Source: Castellaniella denitrificans (GTDB lineage: Bacteria > Pseudomonadota > Gammaproteobacteria > Burkholderiales > Burkholderiaceae_B). From it: DNA of 64,000 nucleotides. The stretch lies in NCBI RefSeq assembly GCF_042653765.1, contig NZ_JBHSEZ010000001.1, positions 744,001-808,000 of the forward strand, written 5' to 3'. Positions 32,380 to 41,445 of this stretch are shown here, in pieces (the first letter of the stretch is position 1; every line of letters starts with the position of its first letter). Under the pieces are notes generated by a model. That model did no database searches. It was not told the DNA's origin and saw only the letters and a list, made by a program, of their open reading frames with translations. The position numbers were made by a program, and so were the translations under genes.

Positions 32380-33306
32380 TCAGCGGCGGGAACCCGCCAC
32401 CGGCCCGGGCCGGTCTTCCCGCCAGCGCAGCGTCTCGATCACCAGCGCCAATGCCGGCGCGAGCTGTCGGCGGTTGGCATAGTACAGGTGGTAGCCGGGG
32501 AACAGCGGCCACCAACCCTCCAGCACGGGGATCAGCCGCCCCTGTTCAATGTGCGGCCGCGCAAGATCGAACGGCACGTACGCGAAACCCACGCCGTCCA
32601 GCGCGGCCCGCAGCATCAGGAACGTATTGTTGAAGACCGCCTGCCCGTCCACGCGCACGGTGTATGCCCGGCCTTCCTTCTCGAAATCCCAGGCGTACAG
32701 GCCGCCGTGGGTCGGCAGGCGCAGGTTGATGCAGGGGCGGCCGGCGAGATCCTGCGGCGCGGCGGGCGGCGGCCCGCCGGCCAGGCACTCGGGCGACGCG
32801 ACCACGGCCATGCGCAGATCCGGGGCGATGCGCACGGCGATCATGTCCTTGTCCACCCGGTTGCCGATGCGCACGCCGGCGTCGAAGCGATGCGCCGCGA
32901 TGTCCGTCAGCGCGTAGTCCGCGCTGAGTTCGATCCGGATGCCAGGATGGTCCCGCAGCAAGGGCCGCAGCCGGGGCCAGAGGATGTGCGTGATGGCGTG
33001 ATCGTCCGCGGTGATGCGCACCGTGCCGACGGGCTGGTCCCGCCGGGACCGCAGCGAGGCCAGTTCGGCATCGAGTTCGCTGAGCATCGGCGACAGCGTA
33101 TCCAGCAGCCGCATGCCGGCTTCGGTGGTGGAGACGCTGCGGGTGGTGCGCGTCAGCAACCGCACGCCCAGGCGCGCCTCCAGCGCCGTCATGGCGTGGC
33201 TGAGCGCGGAACGCGACAGACCCAACTGCGCCGCGGCGCGGGTGAAGCTGCGCTCGCGCGCCACGGCCACGAAGGCCCGCAGATCATTGAGATTTTCTGC
33301 CTGCAT
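32380..33306 (-). CDS. LysR-family transcriptional regulator
   Basis: 308 residues: N-terminal winged helix with the LysR motif SFTRAAAQLGLSRSALSHAM (about 17-36) and a periplasmic-binding-like effector domain (about 90-300). The ATG at 33306 (MQAENLNDLRAF) is preferred over one 21 codons upstream. It is divergent from the cupin and YahK-type dehydrogenase genes, 105 bases apart, which it probably regulates. A TGCA palindrome lies within its leader. Confidence 0.92.
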   Translation of the reverse strand: MQAENLNDLRAFVAVARERSFTRAAAQLGLSRSALSHAMTALEARLGVRLLTRTTRSVSTTEAGMRLLDTLSPMLSELDAELASLRSRRDQPVGTVRITADDHAITHILWPRLRPLLRDHPGIRIELSADYALTDIAAHRFDAGVRIGNRVDKDMIAVRIAPDLRMAVVASPECLAGGPPPAAPQDLAGRPCINLRLPTHGGLYAWDFEKEGRAYTVRVDGQAVFNNTFLMLRAALDGVGFAYVPFDLARPHIEQGRLIPVLEGWWPLFPGYHLYYANRRQLAPALALVIETLRWREDRPGPVAGSRR

Positions 33307-33317
33307 TGTTGAATTAA

Positions 33318-33331
33318 ATGCACCTATGCAT
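33318..33331. promoter_or_regulatory. Candidate LysR operator
   Basis: ATGCA-CCTA-TGCAT is an inverted repeat just upstream of the LysR start in the divergent spacer, consistent with an autoregulatory LysR box. Confidence 0.4.
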
Positions 33332-33411
33332 GCCGATTCTTCTATCTTATCAGCCAAGTCGATGCGCAATACAGTGGAGGCACGCTCGTATCAGCCCAGG
33401 AGAACGCTCTC

Positions 33412-33825
33412 ATGATCACCATCACCCCCATCGGCTCGCAAGCCTCCGCCCAGGGGCCCTCCGACCTTTTCACCGGTGCCGTCCGCATCGATTCGATGTT
33501 CCAGGCCGAAGCGCCCGCGCGCATCGGCGGCGCCACCGTGACCTTCGAGCCCGGCGCTCGCACCGCCTGGCATCAGCACCCGCTGGGGCAGACGCTGATC
33601 GTGACGGCCGGATCCGGCCTGGTGCAGGCATGGGACGGCCCCGTGCGCGAGATCCACCCTGGCGACCGGGTGTGGATTCCGCCCGGCGTGAAGCACTGGC
33701 ACGGCGCCGCGCCCACCACGGCCATGACCCACATCGCCCTCGCCGAGGCGCTGGACGGCCGGGTCGTCGATTGGCTGGAGCTGGTCGACGATGGACAATA
33801 CAGGATCGCGGGCAACCCCGACTGA
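33412..33825 (+). CDS. Small cupin-domain protein
   Basis: 137 residues forming one beta-barrel cupin. Metal ligands are apparent: His54 and His56 in AWHQHPLGQ and His95/His97 in PGVKHWHG. Members are often annotated as carboxymuconolactone decarboxylase-associated cupins. The ribosome site AGGAG lies 10 bases ahead. It is the first gene of a LysR-divergent cupin/dehydrogenase pair. Substrate not known. Confidence 0.85.
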   Translation: MITITPIGSQASAQGPSDLFTGAVRIDSMFQAEAPARIGGATVTFEPGARTAWHQHPLGQTLIVTAGSGLVQAWDGPVREIHPGDRVWIPPGVKHWHGAAPTTAMTHIALAEALDGRVVDWLELVDDGQYRIAGNPD

Positions 33826-33846
33826 CGCTTGACGAGGAACAGGATC

Positions 33847-34896
33847 ATGACCATCAAAGCCTACGGCGCCCATGCGGGCCACCTTCCCCTCGAACCTCTC
33901 GACATCACCCGCCGCGCGCCGGGCGCACACGACGTGCGGATCGACATCGCCTACTGCGGCGTGTGCCACTCCGACCTGCACACGGTGCGCGCCGAATGGG
34001 CGGGCACGCGCTACCCCTGCGTGCCGGGCCACGAGATCGTGGGCCGCGTGTCCGCCGTGGGCGCGGACGTGTCCGGCCACCAGGTCGGCGACCTGGTCGG
34101 CGTGGGCTGCATCGTCGACAGCTGCCGGCACTGCGCCGACTGCGACGAAGGCCTGGAAAACTACTGCGACCACATGGTGGGCACCTACAACGGCCAGACG
34201 CGGGACGCGCCCGGCCACACGCTGGGCGGCTATTCGCAGCAGATCGTGGTGCATGAACGCTACGTGCTGCGCATCCGCCACCCCGAAGAACAACTGGCCG
34301 CCGTGGCGCCGCTGCTGTGCGCGGGCATCACCACCTATTCCCCGCTGCGCCATTGGAACGTGGGCCCGGGCCACAAGGTGGGCGTGGTCGGCATCGGCGG
34401 CCTGGGCCACATGGGCATCAAGCTGGCCCACGCCATGGGCGCGCACGTGGTCGCGTTCACCACCTCCGAATCCAAGCGCGAGGCGGCCCGGGCGCTAGGC
34501 GCGCACGAAGTCGTGGTGTCGCGCGACGCCGACGAGATGGCCGCGCACGCCAAGAGCCTCGATTTCATCCTGAACACGGTGGCCGCGCCGCACGATCTGA
34601 ACGCGTTCTTCGCGCTGCTCAAGCGCGACGGCACGATGACGCTGGTGGGCGCCCCGGCTTCGCCGCACCCCTCGCCCGAGGTGTTCGGCCTGATCATGAA
34701 GCGCCGCAGCCTGGCGGGCTCGATGATCGGCGGCATCCCCGAGACGCAGGAAATGCTGGATTTCTGCGCGCAGCATGGCATCGTCGCGGACATCGAGATG
34801 ATCCGCGCCGACCAGATCAACGCGGCCTACGAACGAATGCTCAAGGGCGACGTGAAGTACCGCTTCGTCATCGACTGCGCCTCGCTCGCGGCCTGA
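33847..34896 (+). CDS. Zinc-dependent NAD(P) alcohol/aldehyde dehydrogenase, YahK-type
   Basis: 349 residues, the same length as E. coli YahK. Catalytic zinc ligands: Cys40 and His41 in CGVCHSD, His62 and Glu63 in GHE. Structural-zinc cysteines: Cys93, Cys96, Cys99 and Cys107. The nucleotide motif GIGGLGHMGIKLAHAMG follows. This branch usually reduces aldehydes with NADPH. It starts at 33847, 21 bases after the cupin stop, with AGGA as ribosome site. Confidence 0.93.
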   Translation: MTIKAYGAHAGHLPLEPLDITRRAPGAHDVRIDIAYCGVCHSDLHTVRAEWAGTRYPCVPGHEIVGRVSAVGADVSGHQVGDLVGVGCIVDSCRHCADCDEGLENYCDHMVGTYNGQTRDAPGHTLGGYSQQIVVHERYVLRIRHPEEQLAAVAPLLCAGITTYSPLRHWNVGPGHKVGVVGIGGLGHMGIKLAHAMGAHVVAFTTSESKREAARALGAHEVVVSRDADEMAAHAKSLDFILNTVAAPHDLNAFFALLKRDGTMTLVGAPASPHPSPEVFGLIMKRRSLAGSMIGGIPETQEMLDFCAQHGIVADIEMIRADQINAAYERMLKGDVKYRFVIDCASLAA

Positions 34897-34985
34897 AGGC
34901 GGATGGCCCGCGCGCCGTTTCCTGCCTCCTCTCGCCGTACTAGACGCCGGGTCAGGCCATCGCCCGCAGCCACGCCAGCAAGTCG

Positions 34986-35519
34986 GCCTGGGGGCTGCCG
35001 GCCCGCGCGGGCGTGCTGACGGCCCTGGGCATCGGCCTGGGCGTGCTGGTGCACGTCGCCTATACCCTGGTCGGTGTGAGCCTGCTGATCCAGCAGTCGC
35101 TGTGGCTGTTCGACGCCATCAAGCTCGCCGGCGCGGCCTATCTGATCCATCTCGGCGTGAAGATGTTGCGCGCGCGGCCCGGCGAAGTGTCAGCCGATGA
35201 CCGTATCGCGCCGCTGTCGGACCTGGCGACACTGCGCACCGGCTTCCTGACCAACGCGCTGAACCCGAAGACCACGGTGTTCATCGTCAGCCTGTTCATG
35301 CAGGTGGTGCGGCCCGACACACCACTGGCCACGCAGATCGGCTACGGCGCGTTCATCTCCGTAACGCACATGGCCTGGTTCAGCCTGGTGGCCTCGTGCT
35401 TCTCGGCAGGAGCCGTGCGCGGCCGGCTATTGACCGCCCGCCACTGGATCGACCGCGCGTTCGGCGGGCTGCTGGTCGGTTTCGGGGTGCTGCTGGCGAT
35501 CGCCCGGGAGTCACGCTGA
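34986..35519 (+). pseudogene. 5'-truncated LysE/RhtB-family amino-acid exporter
   Basis: From about 34986 the frame reads AWGLPARAGVLTALGIGLG and continues through helices 2-6 of a LysE/RhtB exporter, ending at 35519. The normal N-terminus (about 25-30 residues, first helix with PGPN/PGPD) is absent: the frame upstream reads non-homologous residues to a TAG at 34941. The first start codon is GTG at 35013, giving at most 168 residues against about 205 in the family. Probably non-functional, though a shortened protein cannot be excluded. It converges on the MarR-GNAT gene with a 9-base overlap. Confidence 0.7.
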
Positions 35520-36410
35520 CCGCCGCGGGCACCGCTTCTCGAACCAATGGTGCGCATAGGGATTCGCGTTGTACGCCGCGATCTCCGCGTAGCCGTTGCG
35601 CGCATAGAGCGCGCGGGCCTCGGCGAGGCTGCGGTGCGTGTCCATCCGCAGTACGCTCACGCCCGCGTCGGCGGCGCGCGCCTCCAGGGCTTCCAGCAGG
35701 CGCTGGGCGACGCCCAGGCCCCGTGCGAACGGCGCGACCCACATGCGCTTGATCTCGCCGACGCCGCCGTCCTGGATCTTGAGCGCCCCGCAGCCCGCCG
35801 GGGCGCCCTCCAGCCGTGCGATCAGGAACCATCCCAGGGGCGGCACCAGTTCCTCCGGGCGGGCGGACACGGTCAGCGCGGGATCGAAGCCTTCGTCGAA
35901 ACGTTCCTGAAGTTCCTGGAAATAGGCCTCGATGCAGGCGCGCGCCTCGTCGCCATGGGGATCGGCGGTCTCGATCGTCACGGTCGAAGCGCGCAGGAAC
36001 CGTTCCACTTCGGACATCGCGGCCAGCAGGCGCTCGCGCTGCGCCGGCCCGAGCGGCTCCAGCAGCGAAGCGGCCAGGTCCTTCGACCGGCCGTCGAGCG
36101 CCGCCCATTCCCGACGGCCCTTGGCGGTCAGGCTCACCCGGCGCACGCGCGCGTCCCGCGCGTCCGGCCTGGAAACGATGAATTTCGATGCCTCCAGCGC
36201 GCGCAGCATCCGGCTGAGATAGCCCGAATCCAGCCCCAGGCGCGCGCGCAGGTCGCGCACCGTGGCGCCATCCGGACCGATTTCGTAGAGCAGCCGCGCC
36301 TCGCCCAGCGGGCGGCCCGTGCCCAGATAATCATCGCTCAGCACGCCGATCCGGCGGGTGAACATCCGGTTGAAGCGGCGCACCCGCAGCAGCTGGCTCT
36401 CGTCCATCAT
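35511..36410 (-). CDS. MarR-GNAT fusion protein
   Basis: 299 residues: an N-terminal MarR winged helix (about 1-140; LLYEIGPDGATVRDLRARLG and DSGYLSRMLRALEA) followed by a GNAT acetyltransferase domain (about 145-292). The acetyl-CoA loop is MWVAPFARGLGVAQRLLEAL. Such fusions are a known architecture in Proteobacteria. A perfect palindrome lies 20 bases upstream of the start and implies autoregulation. Two starts, 36410 and 36407 (MM), are indistinguishable. The acetyl acceptor is unknown. Confidence 0.9.
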   Translation of the reverse strand: MMDESQLLRVRRFNRMFTRRIGVLSDDYLGTGRPLGEARLLYEIGPDGATVRDLRARLGLDSGYLSRMLRALEASKFIVSRPDARDARVRRVSLTAKGRREWAALDGRSKDLAASLLEPLGPAQRERLLAAMSEVERFLRASTVTIETADPHGDEARACIEAYFQELQERFDEGFDPALTVSARPEELVPPLGWFLIARLEGAPAGCGALKIQDGGVGEIKRMWVAPFARGLGVAQRLLEALEARAADAGVSVLRMDTHRSLAEARALYARNGYAEIAAYNANPYAHHWFEKRCPRRSA

Positions 36411-36429
36411 CGACCCTCTCTGATAATTT

Positions 36430-36445
36430 TCTGACTTTAGTCAGA
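36430..36445. promoter_or_regulatory. MarR-type operator palindrome
   Basis: TCTGACT-TT-AGTCAGA, a perfect 7-base inverted repeat with a 2-base spacer, between the MarR-GNAT gene and the AsmA-like gene. TGATAATTTT beside it provides an AT-rich promoter segment. It probably binds the adjacent MarR domain and could also affect the divergent envelope gene. Confidence 0.65.
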
Positions 36446-36624
36446 TATAAAGACGGGCGTCAATGGATCGTCTGCCGCACACCGCAAAAAAATGCAAAGG
36501 CTCCCGCTCCCCGATGGACGCGCCGGAACCTGGCATGGATAATGAACGCGAGCCACGGACGGCACGGCATCGATGCCCCGGGCCGAAACGGTGCATAAAA
36601 ACAAAACCAGTCGGAGCGCATGCA

Positions 36625-39600
36625 ATGCAGATGCCAGTTCTGAAACCCAGCCGGCGGACGATCAGGATCCTGGCGGGCATCGTGCTGGCGCTGCTGGTGC
36701 TGGCCGCGCTGGCCGCCTGGCTGGTGCCCAAGGCCGTGCGCGGCGCGCTGACCCAGGACGTATCGGACCTGCTGGGCCGACCGGTCCAGGTGGGCGAGAT
36801 CCGCTTCAATCCCTTCACGCTGGCGCTGCGCGCGCAGGACATCGTCATCGAACAGCCCCAGGCCGATCCCCTGCTGCAAATCGGCGAACTCGACCTGCGC
36901 GTGGCCTGGCGCTCCATCGTGATGTTCGCGCCGGTGATCGACCGGCTCCACATCGACCGGCCCCGGATCGCGCTGGTGCGCCAGGACACCGCACGCTTCA
37001 ATTTTTCCGACATCGCGGACCGGCTGGCCGCGCGCGCGGCCGAACGGCCCGCCGAACCGGAGCCCGCCGACGCCGGGCCGCCGCGCTTTTCCCTGAACAA
37101 CCTGTCGCTGACGGAAGGCGTCGTCACCCTGGACGATCGCGTCACCAGCCGCCATCAGACGATCGACGAGCTCACGCTGGGCATCCCCTTTCTTTCCTCG
37201 TTCGGCTACGCCACCGACATCGACGTGCAGCCCGCGGTGCACATGCGCATCAACGGCAGCCCCTTCGACCTGAGCGGCACGGCGCGACCGTTCGAGGCAG
37301 TCCCCACGTCCACGCTGGACGTGACGCTGGACGGCGTATCGCTCGACAAATGGGCCGACTTCTGGCCGCTGCCCCTGCCCGTCAAGGTCAAGAGCGCCCT
37401 GCTGGATTCCAGGCTGCAGGTGCGGTTCGAGCAGCCGCCGGGCGCCGCGCCGCGCATCCGCGTGCAGGGCGGCCTGGGCCTGCGCCAGCTGGACGTGACC
37501 GAAACCTCCGGCGCGCCGCTGCTGGCCTGGGACGACCTTCGCGCCGAGGGCCTGGCGCTCGACCTGGGCGCGCGCACGGTGTCCATGGACACTGTGACAC
37601 TGACGCAGCCAAAGGTAGAAGCGCACCGCGATGCCCAGCAACTGAACTGGCAGCGCGTGGCCGAGGGCTTCGCCAGGCTGGCAGCGCCCGCATCCGCCGA
37701 CGCCCCGCCCGCCGCATCCGGACCCGCCGCCACGCCAGGCCCCGCGCCGCAAGAAGCCACCGAAACGCCGACCGCATCCACCGCACACCCAGCCTCCGAA
37801 TCCCCCTGGAAGATCGCCCTGGGCGCCTTCAGGCTGGAAGCCGGCGCCGTGCATCTGCGCGATGATCCCAGCGGCCTGGACTATCCGCTGGACGGCCTGG
37901 GCGCCGAGGTCGAGCACATCACCTGGCCGCAGGCCGCGGACCAGCCCATGCAGGCGCGGCTGAGCATGGACAACAGCCTGGACGGCGGCACGCTGCGGGT
38001 CCAGGCGCCGATCGTCCTGCAACCCCTGTCGGTGCGGGCGCAGATCGCCCTGGACAACCTGGCGCTGGCGCCGTTCGCGGCGGCCGTGCGCCACTTCGCG
38101 CCGATCGCGCTGAAAGACGGCCGGTTGAGCCTCGAAGGAAAAATCGACGTGGCCGACGCCCGGGTCCAGGCCCGCGACGTGAAACTCGGCCTGCAACGGC
38201 TCGCGACGCGCGACGAATCCGCCAAGCCCGGCGTGGACCTGTCCCTGGGTTCGCTGGCGCTGACGGCCGACCGGCTGGCCCTGGATGACGCGCCGACTCA
38301 TTTCACTCTACGGGCCGAGGGTCTCCAGAAGCACGGCACGCTGGCGCTCGACGGGACGCTGACGGCGCGGCCGCTCACGCTCAAGACCTCGATGGATCTG
38401 GCCAGGTTCGACGCAGCCTCCCTGGCGCCCTATATCGCATCCAGCCTGAATGCCACCGTGCGCAGCATCACCCTGGGCGCGCGCGGCCAGGCTGAATTCG
38501 CTCCGACCCAAGACGGCAAGCCGATGCGGGCGGACTGGCGCGGCGCCGTCCGGGTCGACGACCTGGATCTCCAGGACCGCGTCAACAGGGCCCCGTTCCT
38601 GAACTGGAAGCGCCTGGGCCTCGACAACATGCACGTCTCGGCGGCGGGACCGAAGCTCGGGCTGGACCTGGGCGACATCCTGCTGGACGACTTCTACGGC
38701 AACATCCTGCTCAACGGCAACGCGCGCCTGAACGTGATGGACATCCTGGTGGACGAGGGCACGGCCGCCGGCTCGATCACCCAGGACACGCAGACCCGCC
38801 GCACGCGCGCGGCCGGCGCGGCGCCGGCCAAGGCGAAAAAGCCCGCCGCGCGGTCCGCCGGCGCCGCGCCCGACATCTCGATCCGCAGCGTCACGCTCAA
38901 GCGCGGCCGCATGACGTTCAACGACCGTTTCGTGCGGCCCAACTACCGCGCCGAGCTGTCCGCCATCGAAGGCACGCTCACGGCCGTGTCCTCGACCCGG
39001 CCCAAGCCGGCCAAGGTCCGCGTCGCGGGCCGCGTGTACGGCACGGCGCCCTTCGCGGTATCGGGCACGGTGCAGCCCTTCGCGCGCTACCTGGCGCTCG
39101 ACCTGAACGCCTCGGCCAAGGGCGTGGACCTGCCCCGCTTCACCACGTATTCGTCCAAGTACGTCGGCTATGCCATCGAACGCGGCAAGCTGTCGGTCGA
39201 CCTGCACTACCAGATCAAGGACCGCGCCCTGCAGGCCAGCAACAAGGTGCTGCTCAACCAGCTCACCTTCGGCAAGCCGTCCGACAGCCCCGACGCGCTC
39301 AAGCTGCCGGTGCTGCTGGCCGTCGCCCTGCTGAAGGACTCCAGCGGCAACATCGACATCGACCTGCCGATCTCGGGCTCCCTGGACGATCCGCAGTTCT
39401 CGGTGGGCGGCATCATCGTGCGGGTGATCGTGAACACGATCGCCAAGGCGGCGACCGCGCCCTTCAAGCTGCTGGCCTCCGCCTTCGGCGGCGGCGAAGA
39501 CCTGTCGCACGTCGATTTCGCGCCGGGCAGCGCCGCGCTGGACGACACCGCGAAATCGAACATCGCCACCCTGGTCAAGGCGCTGGCCGACCGCCCCGCG

Positions 39601-40059
39601 CTGAAGATGGACATCGTCGGCCGCGCCGACCCGCAGGCCGACGAGGCGGGCCTGCGCCAGGCCTGGGTGGACGGCAAGATCCGCGCCGCCAAGGCCAAGG
39701 CGGGCGGCAAGCGCGGCAAGCAGGCCGACGGGGACAGCGATCTGACCGACGCCGACCGCGCCAAGTACCTGGAAGACGTCTACGACGACACCAGGATCAA
39801 GGGCAAGCCGCGCAACGCCATCGGCATCGCCAAGTCGCTGCCGCCCGAGCAGATGAACGCCCTGCTGCTCGCCGCCGCCCCGCTGGGCAAGCAGCCCCTG
39901 AACGGCCTGGCGGAGGCCCGCGCCCAGGCCGTGTACGAGCAGATCATGGCGGCCGCGCCGGACCTGACCGACCGGGTCTTCATCGTGGCGCCCAAGACCG
40001 ACGCGAGCGGGATCGAGGACGGCGGTGCGGCCACGCGCGTGGATTTCTCGCTGCACTGA
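36625..40059 (+). CDS. Large AsmA/DUF748-family envelope protein with OmpA-like end
   Basis: 1144 residues. A single N-terminal membrane helix (about 12-36) is followed by a long beta-rich periplasmic region of the AsmA/DUF748 type (LLGRPVQVGEIRFNPFTLAL near the start, repeated DLSG and GSLDD motifs). A low-complexity Ala/Pro stretch lies near 365-400. Near residue 970 an OmpA-like pattern begins (VDFAPGSAALDDTAKSNIATL, then GRADPQADEAG). The ATG at 36625 has GGAG 8 bases upstream; a second ATG two codons later is possible. Proteins of this kind are thought to work in envelope lipid homeostasis; the specific role here is inference. Confidence 0.85.
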   Translation: MQMPVLKPSRRTIRILAGIVLALLVLAALAAWLVPKAVRGALTQDVSDLLGRPVQVGEIRFNPFTLALRAQDIVIEQPQADPLLQIGELDLRVAWRSIVMFAPVIDRLHIDRPRIALVRQDTARFNFSDIADRLAARAAERPAEPEPADAGPPRFSLNNLSLTEGVVTLDDRVTSRHQTIDELTLGIPFLSSFGYATDIDVQPAVHMRINGSPFDLSGTARPFEAVPTSTLDVTLDGVSLDKWADFWPLPLPVKVKSALLDSRLQVRFEQPPGAAPRIRVQGGLGLRQLDVTETSGAPLLAWDDLRAEGLALDLGARTVSMDTVTLTQPKVEAHRDAQQLNWQRVAEGFARLAAPASADAPPAASGPAATPGPAPQEATETPTASTAHPASESPWKIALGAFRLEAGAVHLRDDPSGLDYPLDGLGAEVEHITWPQAADQPMQARLSMDNSLDGGTLRVQAPIVLQPLSVRAQIALDNLALAPFAAAVRHFAPIALKDGRLSLEGKIDVADARVQARDVKLGLQRLATRDESAKPGVDLSLGSLALTADRLALDDAPTHFTLRAEGLQKHGTLALDGTLTARPLTLKTSMDLARFDAASLAPYIASSLNATVRSITLGARGQAEFAPTQDGKPMRADWRGAVRVDDLDLQDRVNRAPFLNWKRLGLDNMHVSAAGPKLGLDLGDILLDDFYGNILLNGNARLNVMDILVDEGTAAGSITQDTQTRRTRAAGAAPAKAKKPAARSAGAAPDISIRSVTLKRGRMTFNDRFVRPNYRAELSAIEGTLTAVSSTRPKPAKVRVAGRVYGTAPFAVSGTVQPFARYLALDLNASAKGVDLPRFTTYSSKYVGYAIERGKLSVDLHYQIKDRALQASNKVLLNQLTFGKPSDSPDALKLPVLLAVALLKDSSGNIDIDLPISGSLDDPQFSVGGIIVRVIVNTIAKAATAPFKLLASAFGGGEDLSHVDFAPGSAALDDTAKSNIATLVKALADRPALKMDIVGRADPQADEAGLRQAWVDGKIRAAKAKAGGKRGKQADGDSDLTDADRAKYLEDVYDDTRIKGKPRNAIGIAKSLPPEQMNALLLAAAPLGKQPLNGLAEARAQAVYEQIMAAAPDLTDRVFIVAPKTDASGIEDGGAATRVDFSLH

Positions 40060-40146
40060 GCGGCGCGCGGCGGCGGGCCGGCCTTCCCGCGGCGGCCCGG
40101 TCCCGGGGCGCACGCGACTCCGCGCGAGGGGCCGCCGCCCGCGCCC

Positions 40147-41250
40147 TCAGCGCCTACAGGCGAACTCCGGCCCGAAGGCCTGCTCCAGGGTCTGGACCTG
40201 CCCCATCAGGCTGCAGTCGTAGCCCACCAGGTCCCGCACGCAGGCCTGGTACGCGTCCCCGTTCATCAGGTCCAGCAGCCGCTGCAGGGACTGGGTGCCG
40301 ACCAGTTCCTTGTTGATGCCAAAGAAATAGCGCTCCCGCGCCAGGGGAATGAATTCCAGCCCGCAGCGCCAGGCGGCGGTCTCGACCCCGATGCCGACGT
40401 CGGCCATGCCGCTGGCGATGTGGGCGGCGATGGCCATGTGCGTGAATTCCCCGCTGTCGAAGCCGGTGACGTCCTTCGAGTCGATGCCCAGGCGCTCCAG
40501 CATCAGGTGCACCAGGAAGCGCGTGCTGGAGCCGATCTGCCGGTTCACGAAGCGCACGTCCGGGCGCACCAGGTCGCTGATCGACAGGATGCGCTTCGGA
40601 TTGCCGGGCTGCACGAACAGCCCCGTGTTGCGCTCGGCCAGGTGCAGCAGCAGCATGCGGTCCGGATCGAGCCAGCGCCTGTAGTGCTGCAGGATCGGCT
40701 TTTCGTATTCCGCGACCGGCACCTGGAATCCGGCCAGGTCGCATTCCCCGCGGTCCAGCGAGGCCAGCGCCTCGATCCCGGTGCGGTAGCGCAGTTCCAG
40801 CGGCAGCATGTCCTGGCCGTTGGCCAGGCGCATCAGGCCCTCGACGGCGAAGCCGTGGCTGGCGTGCAGGCGCAGCACGGACATTTCCTCGGAATACAGG
40901 CGCTGCAGCTCTTCCTGCAGTTCGGACGCCAGGCTCTCGAAGGTGGGCGCCAGGCGCGCGTCGATGCGCCGGTTGGCCCACAGCAGATGCTGCGCGAAGC
41001 TGGTCAGGCGCGAACCTCGCCGCCGGGACGTTTCGATCAGCGGCGCCTGGAATTCCGCCTCGGCCTTGCGCAGGATGCCCCAGGCATGCCGATAGGAGAT
41101 CCCGCGCGCCTGGCAAGCCCCCGAAATATGGCCGTGCTCGTCGACGGCGGCCAGCAGCCGCAACACGTCGCCCATGGGCAGTATTTCCCCGGATTGCTTT
41201 TCCAGCACCCATTCGGAATGCAGCCGGGGCTTGAACCGGTAAACCGCCAT
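40147..41250 (-). CDS. ModE-type HTH / periplasmic-binding-domain regulator, probable formate operon regulator
   Basis: 367 residues. The N-terminal 100 form a ModE-like winged helix (LLAAVDEHGHISGACQARG and ISYRHAWGILRKAE). Residues 115-350 resemble a molybdate/substrate-binding (PBP-like) domain (RLHASHGFAVEGL, RFVNRQIGSSTRF, ADVGIGVETAAW). The same architecture occurs beside molybdoenzyme operons; here it is divergent from fdsGBA-fdhD-fdsD, so control of formate dehydrogenase in response to molybdate or a related ligand is the simplest reading. The ribosome site AGGAGGAGAC precedes the ATG. Confidence 0.85.
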   Translation of the reverse strand: MAVYRFKPRLHSEWVLEKQSGEILPMGDVLRLLAAVDEHGHISGACQARGISYRHAWGILRKAEAEFQAPLIETSRRRGSRLTSFAQHLLWANRRIDARLAPTFESLASELQEELQRLYSEEMSVLRLHASHGFAVEGLMRLANGQDMLPLELRYRTGIEALASLDRGECDLAGFQVPVAEYEKPILQHYRRWLDPDRMLLLHLAERNTGLFVQPGNPKRILSISDLVRPDVRFVNRQIGSSTRFLVHLMLERLGIDSKDVTGFDSGEFTHMAIAAHIASGMADVGIGVETAAWRCGLEFIPLARERYFFGINKELVGTQSLQRLLDLMNGDAYQACVRDLVGYDCSLMGQVQTLEQAFGPEFACRR

Positions 41251-41271
41251 GTCTCCTCCTGAAAGTCTTAT

Positions 41272-41298
41272 TTATATGAATATAATTGCATATATAAA
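41272..41298. promoter_or_regulatory. AT palindromes near the regulator start
   Basis: TTATAT-GA-ATATAA at 41272-41285 is a perfect dyad, followed at 41287-41298 by TGCATATATAAA, the exact reverse complement of the 12-mer at 41380-41391. Both lie in an AT-rich island between the regulator and fdsG, in otherwise GC-rich DNA. Confidence 0.6.
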
Positions 41299-41379
41299 AG
41301 CAACCCTGATCCAAATATGTTTTTATTATCTTATTGAAATCAAATTATTTTCAAGAGTAGAGTAAATCAACGGCACTGA

Positions 41380-41391
41380 TTTATATATGCA
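41380..41391. promoter_or_regulatory. Second AT operator box near fdsG
   Basis: TTTATATATGCA, inverted copy of 41287-41298 with about 80 bases between. The arrangement suggests two bound regulator dimers, each serving one of the divergent genes or looping together. Confidence 0.6.
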
Positions 41392-41445
41392 TGAATAAAC
41401 CTATTAAAGCGCATGCCCGCCGATCATGCGCCCGGAGACGAAGCC

